DNA of 27,828 nt from an uncultured Proteiniphilum sp. (GTDB taxonomy: Bacteria; Bacteroidota; Bacteroidia; Bacteroidales; Dysgonomonadaceae). The position numbers and the translations under genes are program-made. Below are positions 5,905-15,503 of this stretch, one piece after another. A model generated the notes under the pieces. It was not told the origin of the DNA and searched no databases. It was given only the letters and a program-made list of their open reading frames with translations. Numbering within the stretch: position 1 is the stretch's first letter; each line of letters opens with the position of its first letter. The DNA is taken from positions 1-27,828 of the forward strand of contig NZ_CALNAT010000031.1 of the NCBI RefSeq assembly GCF_937873925.1, in the 5' to 3' direction.

Positions 5905-7944
5905 ATGAAATTTTTTATCATTGTCAGAACCGGCTTTTTTGCCGTAGTTCTCTTTGTGGTCTGTTCCGTTGCTGCGCAGGATACCGACACTATCATCACC
6001 TATTCGCTGGACGAATTCGTGGTGTCGGCGCGAAGAATTCAAATGGATGTGATCCCGGTGCAAACACTGTCGGGCCAACTTCTGGATAACCTGAGCGCCC
6101 ATTCCGTAGCCGATGCCCTGCGGTATTTCTCCGGTGTACAACTCAAGGACTACGGAGGGATAGGAGGACTCAAGACGGTGAATGTGAGAAGCATGGGGAG
6201 CCAACACGTAGGGGTATTTTATGACGGCATTGAGATCGATAACCCGCAGAATGGCGTGGTGGATCTGGGTAGATATTCTCTCGACAATATAGAAGCCGTG
6301 TCGCTTTATAACGGCCAGAAAAGCGCCATATTCCAACCGGCCAAAGATTATGCTTCGGCCAGTTCCATCTATATGGATGCGAAAATCCCGGCATTCGGGG
6401 ACGGAAAAAATCATAATGTCAAATTTACGTTCAAAACAGGATCTTTTGATCTGATCAACCCGTCGGTATATTGGGAACAAAGGCTTTCAGACAAACTGTC
6501 TTCTTCCGTTAACCTGGATTATACCAACTCTTCGGGGAAATATAAGTTCCGTTATAAAGTGGATAATAAGCTGGACGACCGGGGCGGATATGATACAACC
6601 GCTGTTCGTCAAAACGGGGATATCCGATTGTTCAGGTTGGAACAGGCGTTGTTCGGTAAAATAAAGGACGGGGAATGGAAAACACGCCTCTATTTTTATG
6701 CTTCGGAGCGAGGCTATCCCGGCGCTGTCGTCAAAGAAGAACCGGGACGATTCAAACATGAGGACCGCCAGGAAGACCGCAATATCTTCCTGCAAACATC
6801 TATAAAAAAACGGTTTACCGACTCCTACTCGACCCAATTATCCGGAAAATACGCCTACGATTATCTCTATTACGAATCCGATACCCTGATACAGAAGCTG
6901 CGTAACACATATATGCTGCACGATTTTTATATTTCGTCGGCCAATCTGTTCGAAATCCTCCCCTTCTGGACAGCCAATATTTCTGTAGATTTTCAATGGA
7001 ATAAAATGAATTCCGATATAAAGGAATTTATCTATCCGCAACGCTGGTCGGGCTGGGCTGCGGCCGCCACGTCGTTTGACCTGCACAGGCTGAAAATACA
7101 GGCAAGCCTTTTGACTACCTTAATTCACGAAACGACCCGGGAGGATAAAAAGGATATCCAGCGCGACTGGAGAAAACTCACCCCTACTGTGATGGCTTCC
7201 TGGCAACCGCTTCAGGATGAACAGCTTTTTCTGAGGGCTTTTTATAAGGACATATTCCGCATGCCGACATTCGCCGAGATGCATCTGGCGTATATGGGAA
7301 GCCTCTCTTCCTACCTGAAGCCGGAATTCACCAAACAGCACAATATAGGTGTCTTATATTCAAAAAATGTCACTCCTTCATTGTATATGCAGGGGCAGGT
7401 GGATACCTACTATAATGAAGTGACCGATAAGCTTCTGGCAGTCCCCGGCGGAATCAATTTCCGGTGGACAATGATGAATGTGGGGTTTGTAAAGATAAAA
7501 GGGGTAGATATGTCGCTCTCGGCCACACACAAATTTGATAAAGATCTGACCGTCGACGCGCAACTTACCTATACCTGGCAGAGAGCGCAGGATTATACGC
7601 CGATAACCGTGGAAAGCGATACCATCACCTATAAGGGACAGATCGCCTATATCCCACGGCATAGCGGATCGGTAATCCTAAGCACTGTTTACCAGTCCTG
7701 GAACCTGTCGTATAGTTTTATCTATACCGGCGAGCGGTTTACCGCAAGCGCCAATATCCCGCGGAATCGACTGCAATCCTGGTACACCAGCGATCTGGCA
7801 TTGGGCAGGTCGTTCCGGTGGGATAAAACAGCAATGAAAGCGACAGTGGAAGTGAACAACCTGTTTAATCAGGCCTACGATGTAGTGCTGAATTATCCGA
7901 TGCCAGGTACCAATTTTAAATTTATATTCAATATTACAATATGA
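5905..7944 (+). CDS. btuB: TonB-dependent outer membrane cobamide receptor BtuB
   Basis: A 679-residue outer membrane beta-barrel that imports B12 with energy from TonB. A signal peptide (residues 1-25, cleavage after CSVAAQ) is followed by DEFVVSARR, close to the BtuB TonB box DTLVVTA. The plug domain (about 35-150) shows SVADALRYFSGVQLKDYGG, VNVRSMGSQHVGVFYDGIEI and VSLYNGQKSA, parallel to Escherichia coli BtuB. The rest alternates short hydrophilic and aromatic-rich strands typical of the barrel. There is no N-terminal carboxypeptidase-like domain, so it is not a SusC-type protein. It is the first gene after the riboswitch, and its stop overlaps the btuG start (ATGA, 7941-7944), so the two are translationally coupled. 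The riboswitch and btuG next door support B12 or other cobamides as ligand. Confidence 0.93.
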   Translation: MKFFIIVRTGFFAVVLFVVCSVAAQDTDTIITYSLDEFVVSARRIQMDVIPVQTLSGQLLDNLSAHSVADALRYFSGVQLKDYGGIGGLKTVNVRSMGSQHVGVFYDGIEIDNPQNGVVDLGRYSLDNIEAVSLYNGQKSAIFQPAKDYASASSIYMDAKIPAFGDGKNHNVKFTFKTGSFDLINPSVYWEQRLSDKLSSSVNLDYTNSSGKYKFRYKVDNKLDDRGGYDTTAVRQNGDIRLFRLEQALFGKIKDGEWKTRLYFYASERGYPGAVVKEEPGRFKHEDRQEDRNIFLQTSIKKRFTDSYSTQLSGKYAYDYLYYESDTLIQKLRNTYMLHDFYISSANLFEILPFWTANISVDFQWNKMNSDIKEFIYPQRWSGWAAAATSFDLHRLKIQASLLTTLIHETTREDKKDIQRDWRKLTPTVMASWQPLQDEQLFLRAFYKDIFRMPTFAEMHLAYMGSLSSYLKPEFTKQHNIGVLYSKNVTPSLYMQGQVDTYYNEVTDKLLAVPGGINFRWTMMNVGFVKIKGVDMSLSATHKFDKDLTVDAQLTYTWQRAQDYTPITVESDTITYKGQIAYIPRHSGSVILSTVYQSWNLSYSFIYTGERFTASANIPRNRLQSWYTSDLALGRSFRWDKTAMKATVEVNNLFNQAYDVVLNYPMPGTNFKFIFNITI

Positions 7945-9158
7945 TACAAAAATTATTCAAATTCTTATCGGTGTTCCTGATTATCGGAACAATTGCCTTT
8001 GTTTCCTGCCGCGGGGAAGACGAAGAGCTTGCCCCTCCCGTTATAACGCCTCTTGAACCGGTTGTACCGGAGAATGATTCGACGGTTACGGAAGGAGATC
8101 CGGCCATAAGCGGGGATGACAGAATCAAAGGGTTCTTTTTGTTGAATGAAGCCAACATGGGTTCCAACAAAGCTTCGATAGATTATTTCGATCAAAAAAC
8201 CGGCAAATATTGTCAGGACATCTATCCTTATCTTAATCCGAATATTGCCCATGAACTGGGAGACGTCGGAAATGACATTCAAATTTACGGAAGCAAGTTA
8301 TATGCGGTCATCAATGTTTCCGGATATGTAGAGGTTATGGATGTAAATACAGCGAGACATGTTAATTCATTGACCATCCCGAACTGTCGTTACGTTGTGT
8401 TTGACAAAGGGTATGCTTATGTGAGTTCATACAACGGCCCGGTAAAGATCGAACCCGATGCACCGCTGGGTTGTGTTGTGAAAATCGATACCACTGATAT
8501 GCGGGAGGTCGGAAGAGTGACAGTAGGATATCAACCTGAAGAAATGGTGATTCGCGATAACAAGTTGTATGTGGCCAATTCGGGCGGTTATCGTGTTCCG
8601 AATTACGACAATACGGTATCAGTAATTGATTTGAACAGGTTTGAGGAAATAAGGAAGATAACCGTCGGCATCAATCTTCACCGTCTCGAACTGGACAGCG
8701 ACGGCAATATCTATGCAAGTTCGCGCGGGGATTACAAGTATATTTCTTCCAATACTTATATTATCGGAAGGAACGATATGGTCAGCAAGGTGATGAACCT
8801 GCCCTGTTCCGAAATGACGGCAATGGGCGATTCCATTTATATGTACAGTGTGGAATGGAGTCATATTACACAAAAGAATACCATTACTTACGCTATCGTC
8901 AATACTAAAACACAAACCGTGGTATCCCGCAACTTTATCACCGACGGGACGGACAAACAGATTGTCATACCTTACGGCATTGCCGTTCATCCGGAAAGCC
9001 GGAATATTTACGTAACCGACGCGAGAGATTACATCAGTCCCGGTGTATTATATTGTTTCGACCGGCATGGTAAACGCAAATGGTCTGTAGTGACGGGAGA
9101 TATTCCCGCGCATATCGTTTTTACCAAAAACAGATTAACAAGCCTGATATTAGACTAA
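7941..9158 (+). CDS. btuG: Surface B12-binding lipoprotein BtuG (beta-propeller)
   Basis: A 405-residue lipoprotein. The signal peptide ends in the lipobox FVSC with Cys23 acylated, followed by RGEDEE, an acidic export signal for the outer surface in Bacteroidota. After a short linker, residues from about 55 form a YncE-like seven-bladed beta-propeller; FLLNEANMGSNKASIDYFD and IQIYGSKLYAVINVSGYVEV are typical of the DUF5074/BtuG family, and later blades repeat patterns such as YVANSGG, VSVIDL and IYVTDARD. BtuG of Bacteroides thetaiotaomicron binds B12 extremely tightly and sits as a lid on BtuB. Overlap with the btuB stop by four bases fits a stoichiometric complex. Confidence 0.92.
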   Translation: MIQKLFKFLSVFLIIGTIAFVSCRGEDEELAPPVITPLEPVVPENDSTVTEGDPAISGDDRIKGFFLLNEANMGSNKASIDYFDQKTGKYCQDIYPYLNPNIAHELGDVGNDIQIYGSKLYAVINVSGYVEVMDVNTARHVNSLTIPNCRYVVFDKGYAYVSSYNGPVKIEPDAPLGCVVKIDTTDMREVGRVTVGYQPEEMVIRDNKLYVANSGGYRVPNYDNTVSVIDLNRFEEIRKITVGINLHRLELDSDGNIYASSRGDYKYISSNTYIIGRNDMVSKVMNLPCSEMTAMGDSIYMYSVEWSHITQKNTITYAIVNTKTQTVVSRNFITDGTDKQIVIPYGIAVHPESRNIYVTDARDYISPGVLYCFDRHGKRKWSVVTGDIPAHIVFTKNRLTSLILD

Positions 9159-9180
9159 CCCAATAAATATTTATAATTCA

Positions 9181-10881
9181 ATGAAAAGTAGATTTTTATT
9201 ATTTTCATTTTTGCTGTTTTTCAGCTGTTTATCATTTTTCTCCTGTTCAGACGATCCTGCCTCCGAATTAGGAAATCCGGAAATCTCATTCTCTGCCGAA
9301 ACAGGGGAATATAAGGTTAAAATAGGAAAAGAAATCACTATTGAGCCGACTATTACGAACGCTGTCAATCCTATTTATTCATGGAAACTGGATGGTAAGA
9401 TTATTTCCACGGAAGAGACCCTTGTATTCAAAGGTCAATATCTGAACGAGTATTTTGTAACTTTCCGGGTTGATTCGGAAAACGGGACGACAGAAAAGCA
9501 AGTGAAAATCTCCGTTGTGGACAGGCTTGTGCCTGAAATCGACCTGGCCAATACAGTGCTTTCCTTCATCGGGCAGAGCAAAGAAATTGCACCGGCCGTT
9601 TCCAACACGGATGAAACAACCACGTATGAGTGGCGACTCGAAGGAGAACTGGTGAGCCGGGAACCGGCCTATACATTCGAAGAGGAAGCAAAAGGTTCAT
9701 ATTCCGTTTCGCTGAAAGTGACCAATGAAGATGGTTTCACAGTAGCCAATTCCATAATCACAGTAGTGTCCGAACTTTCTCCCTTCCTCTTTTTCGATAT
9801 AGGACGTTATTATGTGCCTTCCGACAATACCGTAAAAAGAATGAGTGTTCCTTTCGGGAAAAGTATGGCGTTGGCCCCTGTTTTCATGATGTTTACCGAT
9901 GCCGCCACATTCAGGTGGGAAGTGGACGGCACGGCGCAAAGCGAGACGGGCAGCGTATTCAACTTTTCCCCCGGTGCACAGAAAGAATACCTGATTACCG
10001 TAACGGCAACGGAAGGCGGTAAAACGGCATCGACACAAATAAAAGTGAAATGCGTTGCTCCCGAAGGGACCTATTACCGGGAAGCAACAGCCAAAAGCAA
10101 AGCGAAATCTTCATACTGCTTCGAATTTATTCCTGCCCCCGGACAATTTGTGAATTATCAGGAAGGATCAACCGCAGAACAGGCAAGGCAAGCCATTCAA
10201 AGAAGTTTGGACAATGATTCCTATAATGGATCTTCCTATATGGTATCGCTCGGCGCATTCGGAGGATATTTTATTACCGGATTCGACCATAGCGTGAAGA
10301 ATGAAGAAGGCCCGGATCTGTATATTGCGGGAAATCCGCTTGGCATATATTGGTGCGAACCCGGAGTTATCTGGGTAATGCAGGATGAGAACGGAAACGG
10401 ATTGCCTGACGATACCTGGTATGAACTGGCCGGAAGCGAAACGGGAAGCCCGGATACGAAGCAACGCTATGCGCTGATGTATTACAGACCGACAGCGGAT
10501 AACTCTGACATTCTGTGGATTGATAATAATGGTGGAGCCGGATCTATCGATAACAATGGTTATCATACGCAGAGATCTTATTTTCCCATGTTTATTAAAG
10601 ATGAATATTACATCCTTTCCGGTACGCGGTTGAAGACAACTTTCAGGACAGAGGGTATTGAAACCAACTGGGGATTTGATTGGGGATATGTCGATAACGT
10701 AAATTTACGTGACGGATTCGATATATCGGATGCCATTGGGCAGGACGGGAAGCCGGTAAATCTGCAATACATCGACTTTGTTAAAGTGCATACGGCCCAA
10801 TTAGGAAAAGGGGCCGCAGTGGGTGAAGTCTCGACAGAAGCAGGAGCGCCGCTCGATTATCGCATGTATAAATCAAATTAA
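9181..10881 (+). CDS. PKD-repeat surface lipoprotein of the B12 locus
   Basis: A 566-residue lipoprotein, lipobox FFSC with Cys22, then SDD, a surface-export signal. Residues about 30-290 hold three PKD/Ig-like modules, each with a pattern like YSWKLDG, YEWRLEG or FRWEVDG followed by a Y.V.V.. strand. The C-terminal region (about 295-566) is a separate globular domain with GPDLYIAGNPLGIYWCEPG, DENGNGLPDDTWYELAGSE and DFVKVHTAQ; DENGNGLPDD resembles a calcium-binding loop. Similar proteins accompany BtuB/BtuG in other Bacteroidota. It is 22 bases after btuG. A direct role in catching cobamides or in shaping the complex is likely, but which molecule the C-terminal domain binds is unknown. It is not obviously BtuH. 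Confidence 0.82.
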   Translation: MKSRFLLFSFLLFFSCLSFFSCSDDPASELGNPEISFSAETGEYKVKIGKEITIEPTITNAVNPIYSWKLDGKIISTEETLVFKGQYLNEYFVTFRVDSENGTTEKQVKISVVDRLVPEIDLANTVLSFIGQSKEIAPAVSNTDETTTYEWRLEGELVSREPAYTFEEEAKGSYSVSLKVTNEDGFTVANSIITVVSELSPFLFFDIGRYYVPSDNTVKRMSVPFGKSMALAPVFMMFTDAATFRWEVDGTAQSETGSVFNFSPGAQKEYLITVTATEGGKTASTQIKVKCVAPEGTYYREATAKSKAKSSYCFEFIPAPGQFVNYQEGSTAEQARQAIQRSLDNDSYNGSSYMVSLGAFGGYFITGFDHSVKNEEGPDLYIAGNPLGIYWCEPGVIWVMQDENGNGLPDDTWYELAGSETGSPDTKQRYALMYYRPTADNSDILWIDNNGGAGSIDNNGYHTQRSYFPMFIKDEYYILSGTRLKTTFRTEGIETNWGFDWGYVDNVNLRDGFDISDAIGQDGKPVNLQYIDFVKVHTAQLGKGAAVGEVSTEAGAPLDYRMYKSN

Positions 10882-10902
10882 GTATTTTAAACGACAAATA
10901 AA

Positions 10903-13017
10903 ATGAAAGTCTATCAACCATTTTCACATAAAAATACAGGTACGCTCCTTTCTATACTGTCCGCCTTACTTTTGTTGTCTTGCAGCGAAGAGTTGCCTTT
11001 CAACGGGACAGACAATTCGATCATTTCCTTTTCCGTATCGAAAAACAATGTTACGTTTCAATCGGCTATTATTGGCGACAGTATTGTCATTACTGCTCCT
11101 GCAAACCTGGATCTGAACGAAGCCGCCGCAGAAGTGGCTTTGAGTGAGAACGCAAGAATATTTCCCGACCCCGGCTCTATCACCAACTGGAACGAGGATA
11201 TGCTCTTTTCCGTCACGTCATATGACGGAAAACAAAAGAGATCCTACAAATATATGGTAAAACGGGAAGGAAAGGCTTACAACGGGATTGTGGCATTAAA
11301 AACACAAGCCGATGTGGACGCTTTCGCAGAAAAAGGCATTACGCTGATCGACGGAAGCCTGATTATCGGCGAAACATCCGGTAAAGACTCTATCCGGTCG
11401 CTTTTACCGCTGGCGTCGTTGGAAAAGATCTCATACAACCTCACAGTGAACAGCACCTATGCCGGAACAACTATTTTTGGACTTGAAAACCTGAAAAGCG
11501 TCGGAGGATCCATCTGTTTTGTGTCGCCTAACACCGGTTTTAAAACGGATGAGGTCTCATTTCCAAATCTGGAATCTCTCGGTAAGAATTTCACATTAAA
11601 TACCTCTTCATTGGGGTTATACGATATTTCATGCCCGAAGCTTAAAACAGTAGGGGGCGATATGGATCTGAACGCTCCTATGTCAAGAGTCGATTTTTCA
11701 GCCTTACAGTCGGTAGGAGGAAAACTCTGGTTATGCCCCTCAGGGCGATTGCAGGCAGCGACCGGTGTTTTTCAACAACTCAAAACCATCGGAGGCGAAC
11801 TTAGAATTTACAATGCCCACATATTGACCCGGCTCGAACTTCCCGAACTGGTCGCTTGCGGATCTATATATCTTCAATCGGTAAGGAACCTCAGTGTACT
11901 CTATCTGCCGAAACTGGAAAAAACTACGGGAAGTATATATATCAATTTGAATAACAGCCCGATCACGGATATTTCCCTTCCGAAATTGAAGGAAGCGAAA
12001 AGCATTGATCTCAGAAGCATTGTAGCAAACGAGTTCGATCTCTCTTCGCTGGAGGCGGTGGAAGAAGCTTTGATGTTGTCGTTCCCCAAAGCAGCGGATA
12101 TGAACAAGTTGAAATCCCTGTCGAAAGTAGGGACCTTAACAATAAGCGGGGAAAGCGAAAATCTCACATTGCCGCCACTGTTAAAAACCGTCGACAGACT
12201 GGCTCTGACCGGAAATATAAAGGAAATAAACCTGAAAGGTCTGACGATCGGGGAACTGGAGATTTCGGGCAACATGTTTTCCGGCACGAAGATCATCGCC
12301 GACGATCTGTTCAGCGGTGGATTGTATGTGACGGGTGGCCCCAACGGAAGTCAATATTCATTTCCCGCACTGGAAGGGTTCAAAGAAATCGAATATTTAA
12401 AATGCGGCTGGATACAGGGAATGAATATCGTCATGGATGGTATTGTAAAAATAAAAGGCGATGTAACCATACCGAACAACAGTATGACATCATTGGCATT
12501 TCCTGCGTTGGAAGAAGTCGGAGGTTCATTTTCACTGGCAGTCCTGAATAGCACTACGCAGGAAACCTTCAGTTTCCCTAAACTGAAAAGGGTTGCAAAG
12601 GATATGACCATCGGGATTCAATCTTTGGCAACCCGGACACTTGTATTTTCTGCATTGGAAAATATAGGTGGAAATTTCAAACTGGGAACAGGATATTCGG
12701 CCTATGGTCAAAACCGTTCCATTAAAGATGTGTCGGCTCCGTCATTGGAAACAATAGGCGGAGAACTGATAATATCGCCGCTTTGGGATAATCCTGCCTA
12801 TTCGGGATATAAGAATGGGGAGTTGACTGATATGAATGGTTTCTCCTCCTTGAAATCGGTAGCCGGCGGAATCAAAATATATCATCAGGAGGCTTTGACC
12901 TCTTATGCAGGATTACAAAAGTGTATCTCCTCTTTCACTGCTGATAAATGGATTGTATCAGGAAATGCATATAATCCGGGCTATGCTGATTTAGCGAATG
13001 GTAAATGGGAACAATAA
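10903..13017 (+). CDS. Surface lipoprotein with receptor L-domain-like repeats, copy 1
   Basis: A 704-residue lipoprotein, lipobox LLSC with Cys27, followed by SEE (surface-export signal). Residues about 35-125 form an N-terminal module resembling DUF5018 (IISFSV, SIVITAPANLDLNEA, LSENARIFPDP, YKYMVKREG). From about 140 to the end are roughly 20 to 25 residue leucine-rich repeats of the kind seen in receptor L-domains, with recurring units such as LKTIGGELRIYN, LPELVACGSIYLQSV and LEEVGGSFSLAVL, which should stack as a right-handed solenoid. The C-terminus KWIVSGNAYNPGYADLANGK is shared with the next gene. It is 21 bases after the PKD gene, in the riboswitch-controlled operon. Function unknown; a cobamide-binding or surface-adhesion role is inference. 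Confidence 0.8.
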   Translation: MKVYQPFSHKNTGTLLSILSALLLLSCSEELPFNGTDNSIISFSVSKNNVTFQSAIIGDSIVITAPANLDLNEAAAEVALSENARIFPDPGSITNWNEDMLFSVTSYDGKQKRSYKYMVKREGKAYNGIVALKTQADVDAFAEKGITLIDGSLIIGETSGKDSIRSLLPLASLEKISYNLTVNSTYAGTTIFGLENLKSVGGSICFVSPNTGFKTDEVSFPNLESLGKNFTLNTSSLGLYDISCPKLKTVGGDMDLNAPMSRVDFSALQSVGGKLWLCPSGRLQAATGVFQQLKTIGGELRIYNAHILTRLELPELVACGSIYLQSVRNLSVLYLPKLEKTTGSIYINLNNSPITDISLPKLKEAKSIDLRSIVANEFDLSSLEAVEEALMLSFPKAADMNKLKSLSKVGTLTISGESENLTLPPLLKTVDRLALTGNIKEINLKGLTIGELEISGNMFSGTKIIADDLFSGGLYVTGGPNGSQYSFPALEGFKEIEYLKCGWIQGMNIVMDGIVKIKGDVTIPNNSMTSLAFPALEEVGGSFSLAVLNSTTQETFSFPKLKRVAKDMTIGIQSLATRTLVFSALENIGGNFKLGTGYSAYGQNRSIKDVSAPSLETIGGELIISPLWDNPAYSGYKNGELTDMNGFSSLKSVAGGIKIYHQEALTSYAGLQKCISSFTADKWIVSGNAYNPGYADLANGKWEQ

Positions 13018-13035
13018 TTAAAAAATAGAAATAGA

Positions 13036-15396
13036 ATGAAACCAATATATTCTTTTGTAAAAACAGTGTTCTTTTTCATATTGTTTATTTTTGCCGCATC
13101 CGGGTGTAATGATGAAAACAATTTCGGGGGTACGGACAATTACATTACTTCTTTTGCGCTGGAGAAAGATGGAACGCAATATGTTGCCGCAATAAAAGGC
13201 GACAGCATTATCATGACAAAACCGGCCAATATTTCCCTGGAAAAAGCGGTTCCAAAAATAACATTGAGTGAAAACGCCCTGATTTCCCCACAACCGGAAA
13301 GTATATCCAACTGGGATGAGAAGCGGTCTTTTACCGTACGTTCCTACAGCAAAACGGAAAGAACATATATCTATGCAGTAAAGGAACAAGGAATCATTAG
13401 CGAAGGAGATATCGTCCTGCTTTCTAAGGAGGAACTGGATGCTTTCGCTGATACGGGAATTACGGAAATAGCCGGAAATCTCATTATTGGAAAGGAAACG
13501 GGGGAAACGGCCGAAGATTCCATTCTCTCGTTGGTCCCGCTGGCCGGTATAAATGCTGTCGCAGGAGATATCACTATTCATCCGACCTATGCGGGTGTGG
13601 ATATTGAAGGATTGGGCAATATTACAAGAGCCAATTCCCTGAATATATTAAAATCAAAAACGATCGAAAAGATCGTTTTCCCGAATCTGTCGGTATTGGG
13701 TGAAAATATGAACATTACCTGTGAAAAAGTGGAAGAGGTATCCTTTCCCCAACTGGCAGGTCTCGGCGGATCCGTTACCATATCATCGTCCCAGGTTGCA
13801 AATTCCGTCAGAATGCCCCTGCTGGAGACTGTGGGTGCAAACGTGACATTTTCGGGTATGATCCGAACATTGGAATTACCTGAATTATCGGTTGTGACAC
13901 AGGTTCTTTCCTTCAACAGCCTACCGGCGCTGGAAGAACTTTATCTACCCGCTTTATCCCGTGCACAAACAATAAATATAAACAGTTTGCCTACTATGAG
14001 GGAAATATCGATAGATAAGCTGGAATCCTGTTCAGGTAACTTTACCATAAACAATATGGGAAGTCTGGAAACGATTAGTATTCCGTCTCTCTCAGATGTC
14101 GAAGGGACATTCAGTCTTCAGGGTTTAGCCAAATTGACACAGATAAACGCCGGGAAATTAAAGATCGTAAACGTCGATTTCAACCTCTCCGCCTTGCCGT
14201 CATTGACTGATCTGACAGCATTCTCATCGGTAACCACCATTGGAAGGAATGCCACTTTGTCTAATCTGGGCGTTACGGATTTCAAAGGTTTGGAGGCGCT
14301 GGAAACAATTGAAAACGGTTCTTTGCAGATAACCTATAATCTTTCCCTGACAAGTCTAGCCGGATTCAATGCTCTAAGGAGTATTGGACAGGATTTACAA
14401 ATATACGGTTCTTCTTCCCTTACTGTTCTTGATGGCTTCCCCGTACTTCAATCCGTAAATAATGTAAATATAGGGCAATTGACTGCTTTGACCGATATAA
14501 GCAAAATTTTCGCGTCATTAACAGCGGTGAATACCATCAGTATAAATTATTGCGATGTGCTGAGCAATCTCCAATTTCATGAACAACTTAAAAAGACAAC
14601 AATTCCCCAGCTCGCTTTAAGTTACCTGGATGCAATTACATTAGATCTGGAAGGAATGAAGATCGATGCCGTTCAACTTCAATTCATCGATGCAAAAGTA
14701 ACCCTGAAGGGAAGCGACTATTTCGACGGGAATATCAGTTTAATAATGGTAAATGAATTGGATATCGACGGAATAAAAGAAGTGAAGAATTTTACGATAG
14801 GAGTTTACGGTACTTCTTCTTTGGTATTGAATATCCCTTCGATACGAAAAGTCAGGGAAAACTTTCAGTATGAAATGGGCTATGGCTCCTCTGTTCCGGT
14901 GAGTTTCCCAGATATGGAAGAAATCGGGGGAATATTTACACTTAACGGATATGCTTCACCACAGGCGATACATCCGCAATTTCCTAAACTGAAAAAAACA
15001 GGGACTTTCAATTATGGCGGAGGTCCTCTTAAAAAACTGGAATTTCCAATACTTGAAACGGTAGAAAAAGATATGGTAATTTCCACATTCTGGCAGTCGG
15101 ACTGCCAGATTGAAGAGATCGATATGCCTTCTCTCAAAAAAATCGGAGGTATGCTCTCTATCCTTTCAACTTCTACCTCGCCGAATCAGTTCAATGACCA
15201 ATTAACCGACCTGGATGGACTCGGTTCTTTGACGCAGGTAGGAGGTGTAAACATTATACGCCAGAAATCCCTTACGTCATTCAAAGGACTGGAAAATAGC
15301 ATAGCTTCCTTGCCGGCAGACAGGTGGACTGTTTCCGATAATGCCTATAATCCTACTTATCAGGATATGCTCGACGGGAAATATGTACAGCCATAA
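13036..15396 (+). CDS. Surface lipoprotein with receptor L-domain-like repeats, copy 2
   Basis: A 786-residue paralogue of the preceding gene. The lipobox is AASGC with Cys24, then NDEN. The N-terminal module is clearly related (FGGTDNYITSF against FNGTDNSIISF; GDSIIMTKPANISLEKA against GDSIVITAPANLDLNEA). The leucine-rich L-domain-like solenoid is longer by about 80 residues, with units such as LEALETIENGSLQITYN and FNALRSIGQDLQIYG. The end, DRWTVSDNAYNPTYQDMLDGK, matches copy 1, so both arose by tandem duplication and diverged. It starts 18 bases after copy 1 and is the last gene of the B12 operon, followed by a probable terminator. Function unknown. Confidence 0.8.
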   Translation: MKPIYSFVKTVFFFILFIFAASGCNDENNFGGTDNYITSFALEKDGTQYVAAIKGDSIIMTKPANISLEKAVPKITLSENALISPQPESISNWDEKRSFTVRSYSKTERTYIYAVKEQGIISEGDIVLLSKEELDAFADTGITEIAGNLIIGKETGETAEDSILSLVPLAGINAVAGDITIHPTYAGVDIEGLGNITRANSLNILKSKTIEKIVFPNLSVLGENMNITCEKVEEVSFPQLAGLGGSVTISSSQVANSVRMPLLETVGANVTFSGMIRTLELPELSVVTQVLSFNSLPALEELYLPALSRAQTININSLPTMREISIDKLESCSGNFTINNMGSLETISIPSLSDVEGTFSLQGLAKLTQINAGKLKIVNVDFNLSALPSLTDLTAFSSVTTIGRNATLSNLGVTDFKGLEALETIENGSLQITYNLSLTSLAGFNALRSIGQDLQIYGSSSLTVLDGFPVLQSVNNVNIGQLTALTDISKIFASLTAVNTISINYCDVLSNLQFHEQLKKTTIPQLALSYLDAITLDLEGMKIDAVQLQFIDAKVTLKGSDYFDGNISLIMVNELDIDGIKEVKNFTIGVYGTSSLVLNIPSIRKVRENFQYEMGYGSSVPVSFPDMEEIGGIFTLNGYASPQAIHPQFPKLKKTGTFNYGGGPLKKLEFPILETVEKDMVISTFWQSDCQIEEIDMPSLKKIGGMLSILSTSTSPNQFNDQLTDLDGLGSLTQVGGVNIIRQKSLTSFKGLENSIASLPADRWTVSDNAYNPTYQDMLDGKYVQP

Positions 15397-15436
15397 TGAT
15401 TAATTACGACAAAACGATAACCTCTTTTATAAGGAA

Positions 15437-15459
15437 TAAAAGCCGTTCAACGTGCTTTT
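15437..15459 (+). terminator. Probable terminator of the B12 uptake operon
   Basis: AAAGC and GCTTT flank an inner CGT/ACG stem with loop TCA, giving a bulged hairpin that ends in TTTT. A second small hairpin (CTTTTAT/ATAAAAG, 15423-15441) overlaps it and could form instead. Both lie in the 107-base gap before nrdD. Confidence 0.45.
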
Positions 15460-15503
15460 ACATTCACTCTGCTTTATTTATTATTTTGACAAAATAAAAT
15501 CGT

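Noticed and set aside
9181..13017. Assigning the name btuH to one of the accessory lipoproteins
   Set aside because: BtuH is defined by a particular C-terminal B12-binding domain that I cannot verify from sequence memory; neighbourhood alone is not enough.
10903..15396. CRISPR-like or DNA-level repeats in the L-domain genes
   Set aside because: The repetition is at protein level with strongly varied codons; there are no regularly spaced identical DNA repeats, and no CRISPR array was seen anywhere in the window.
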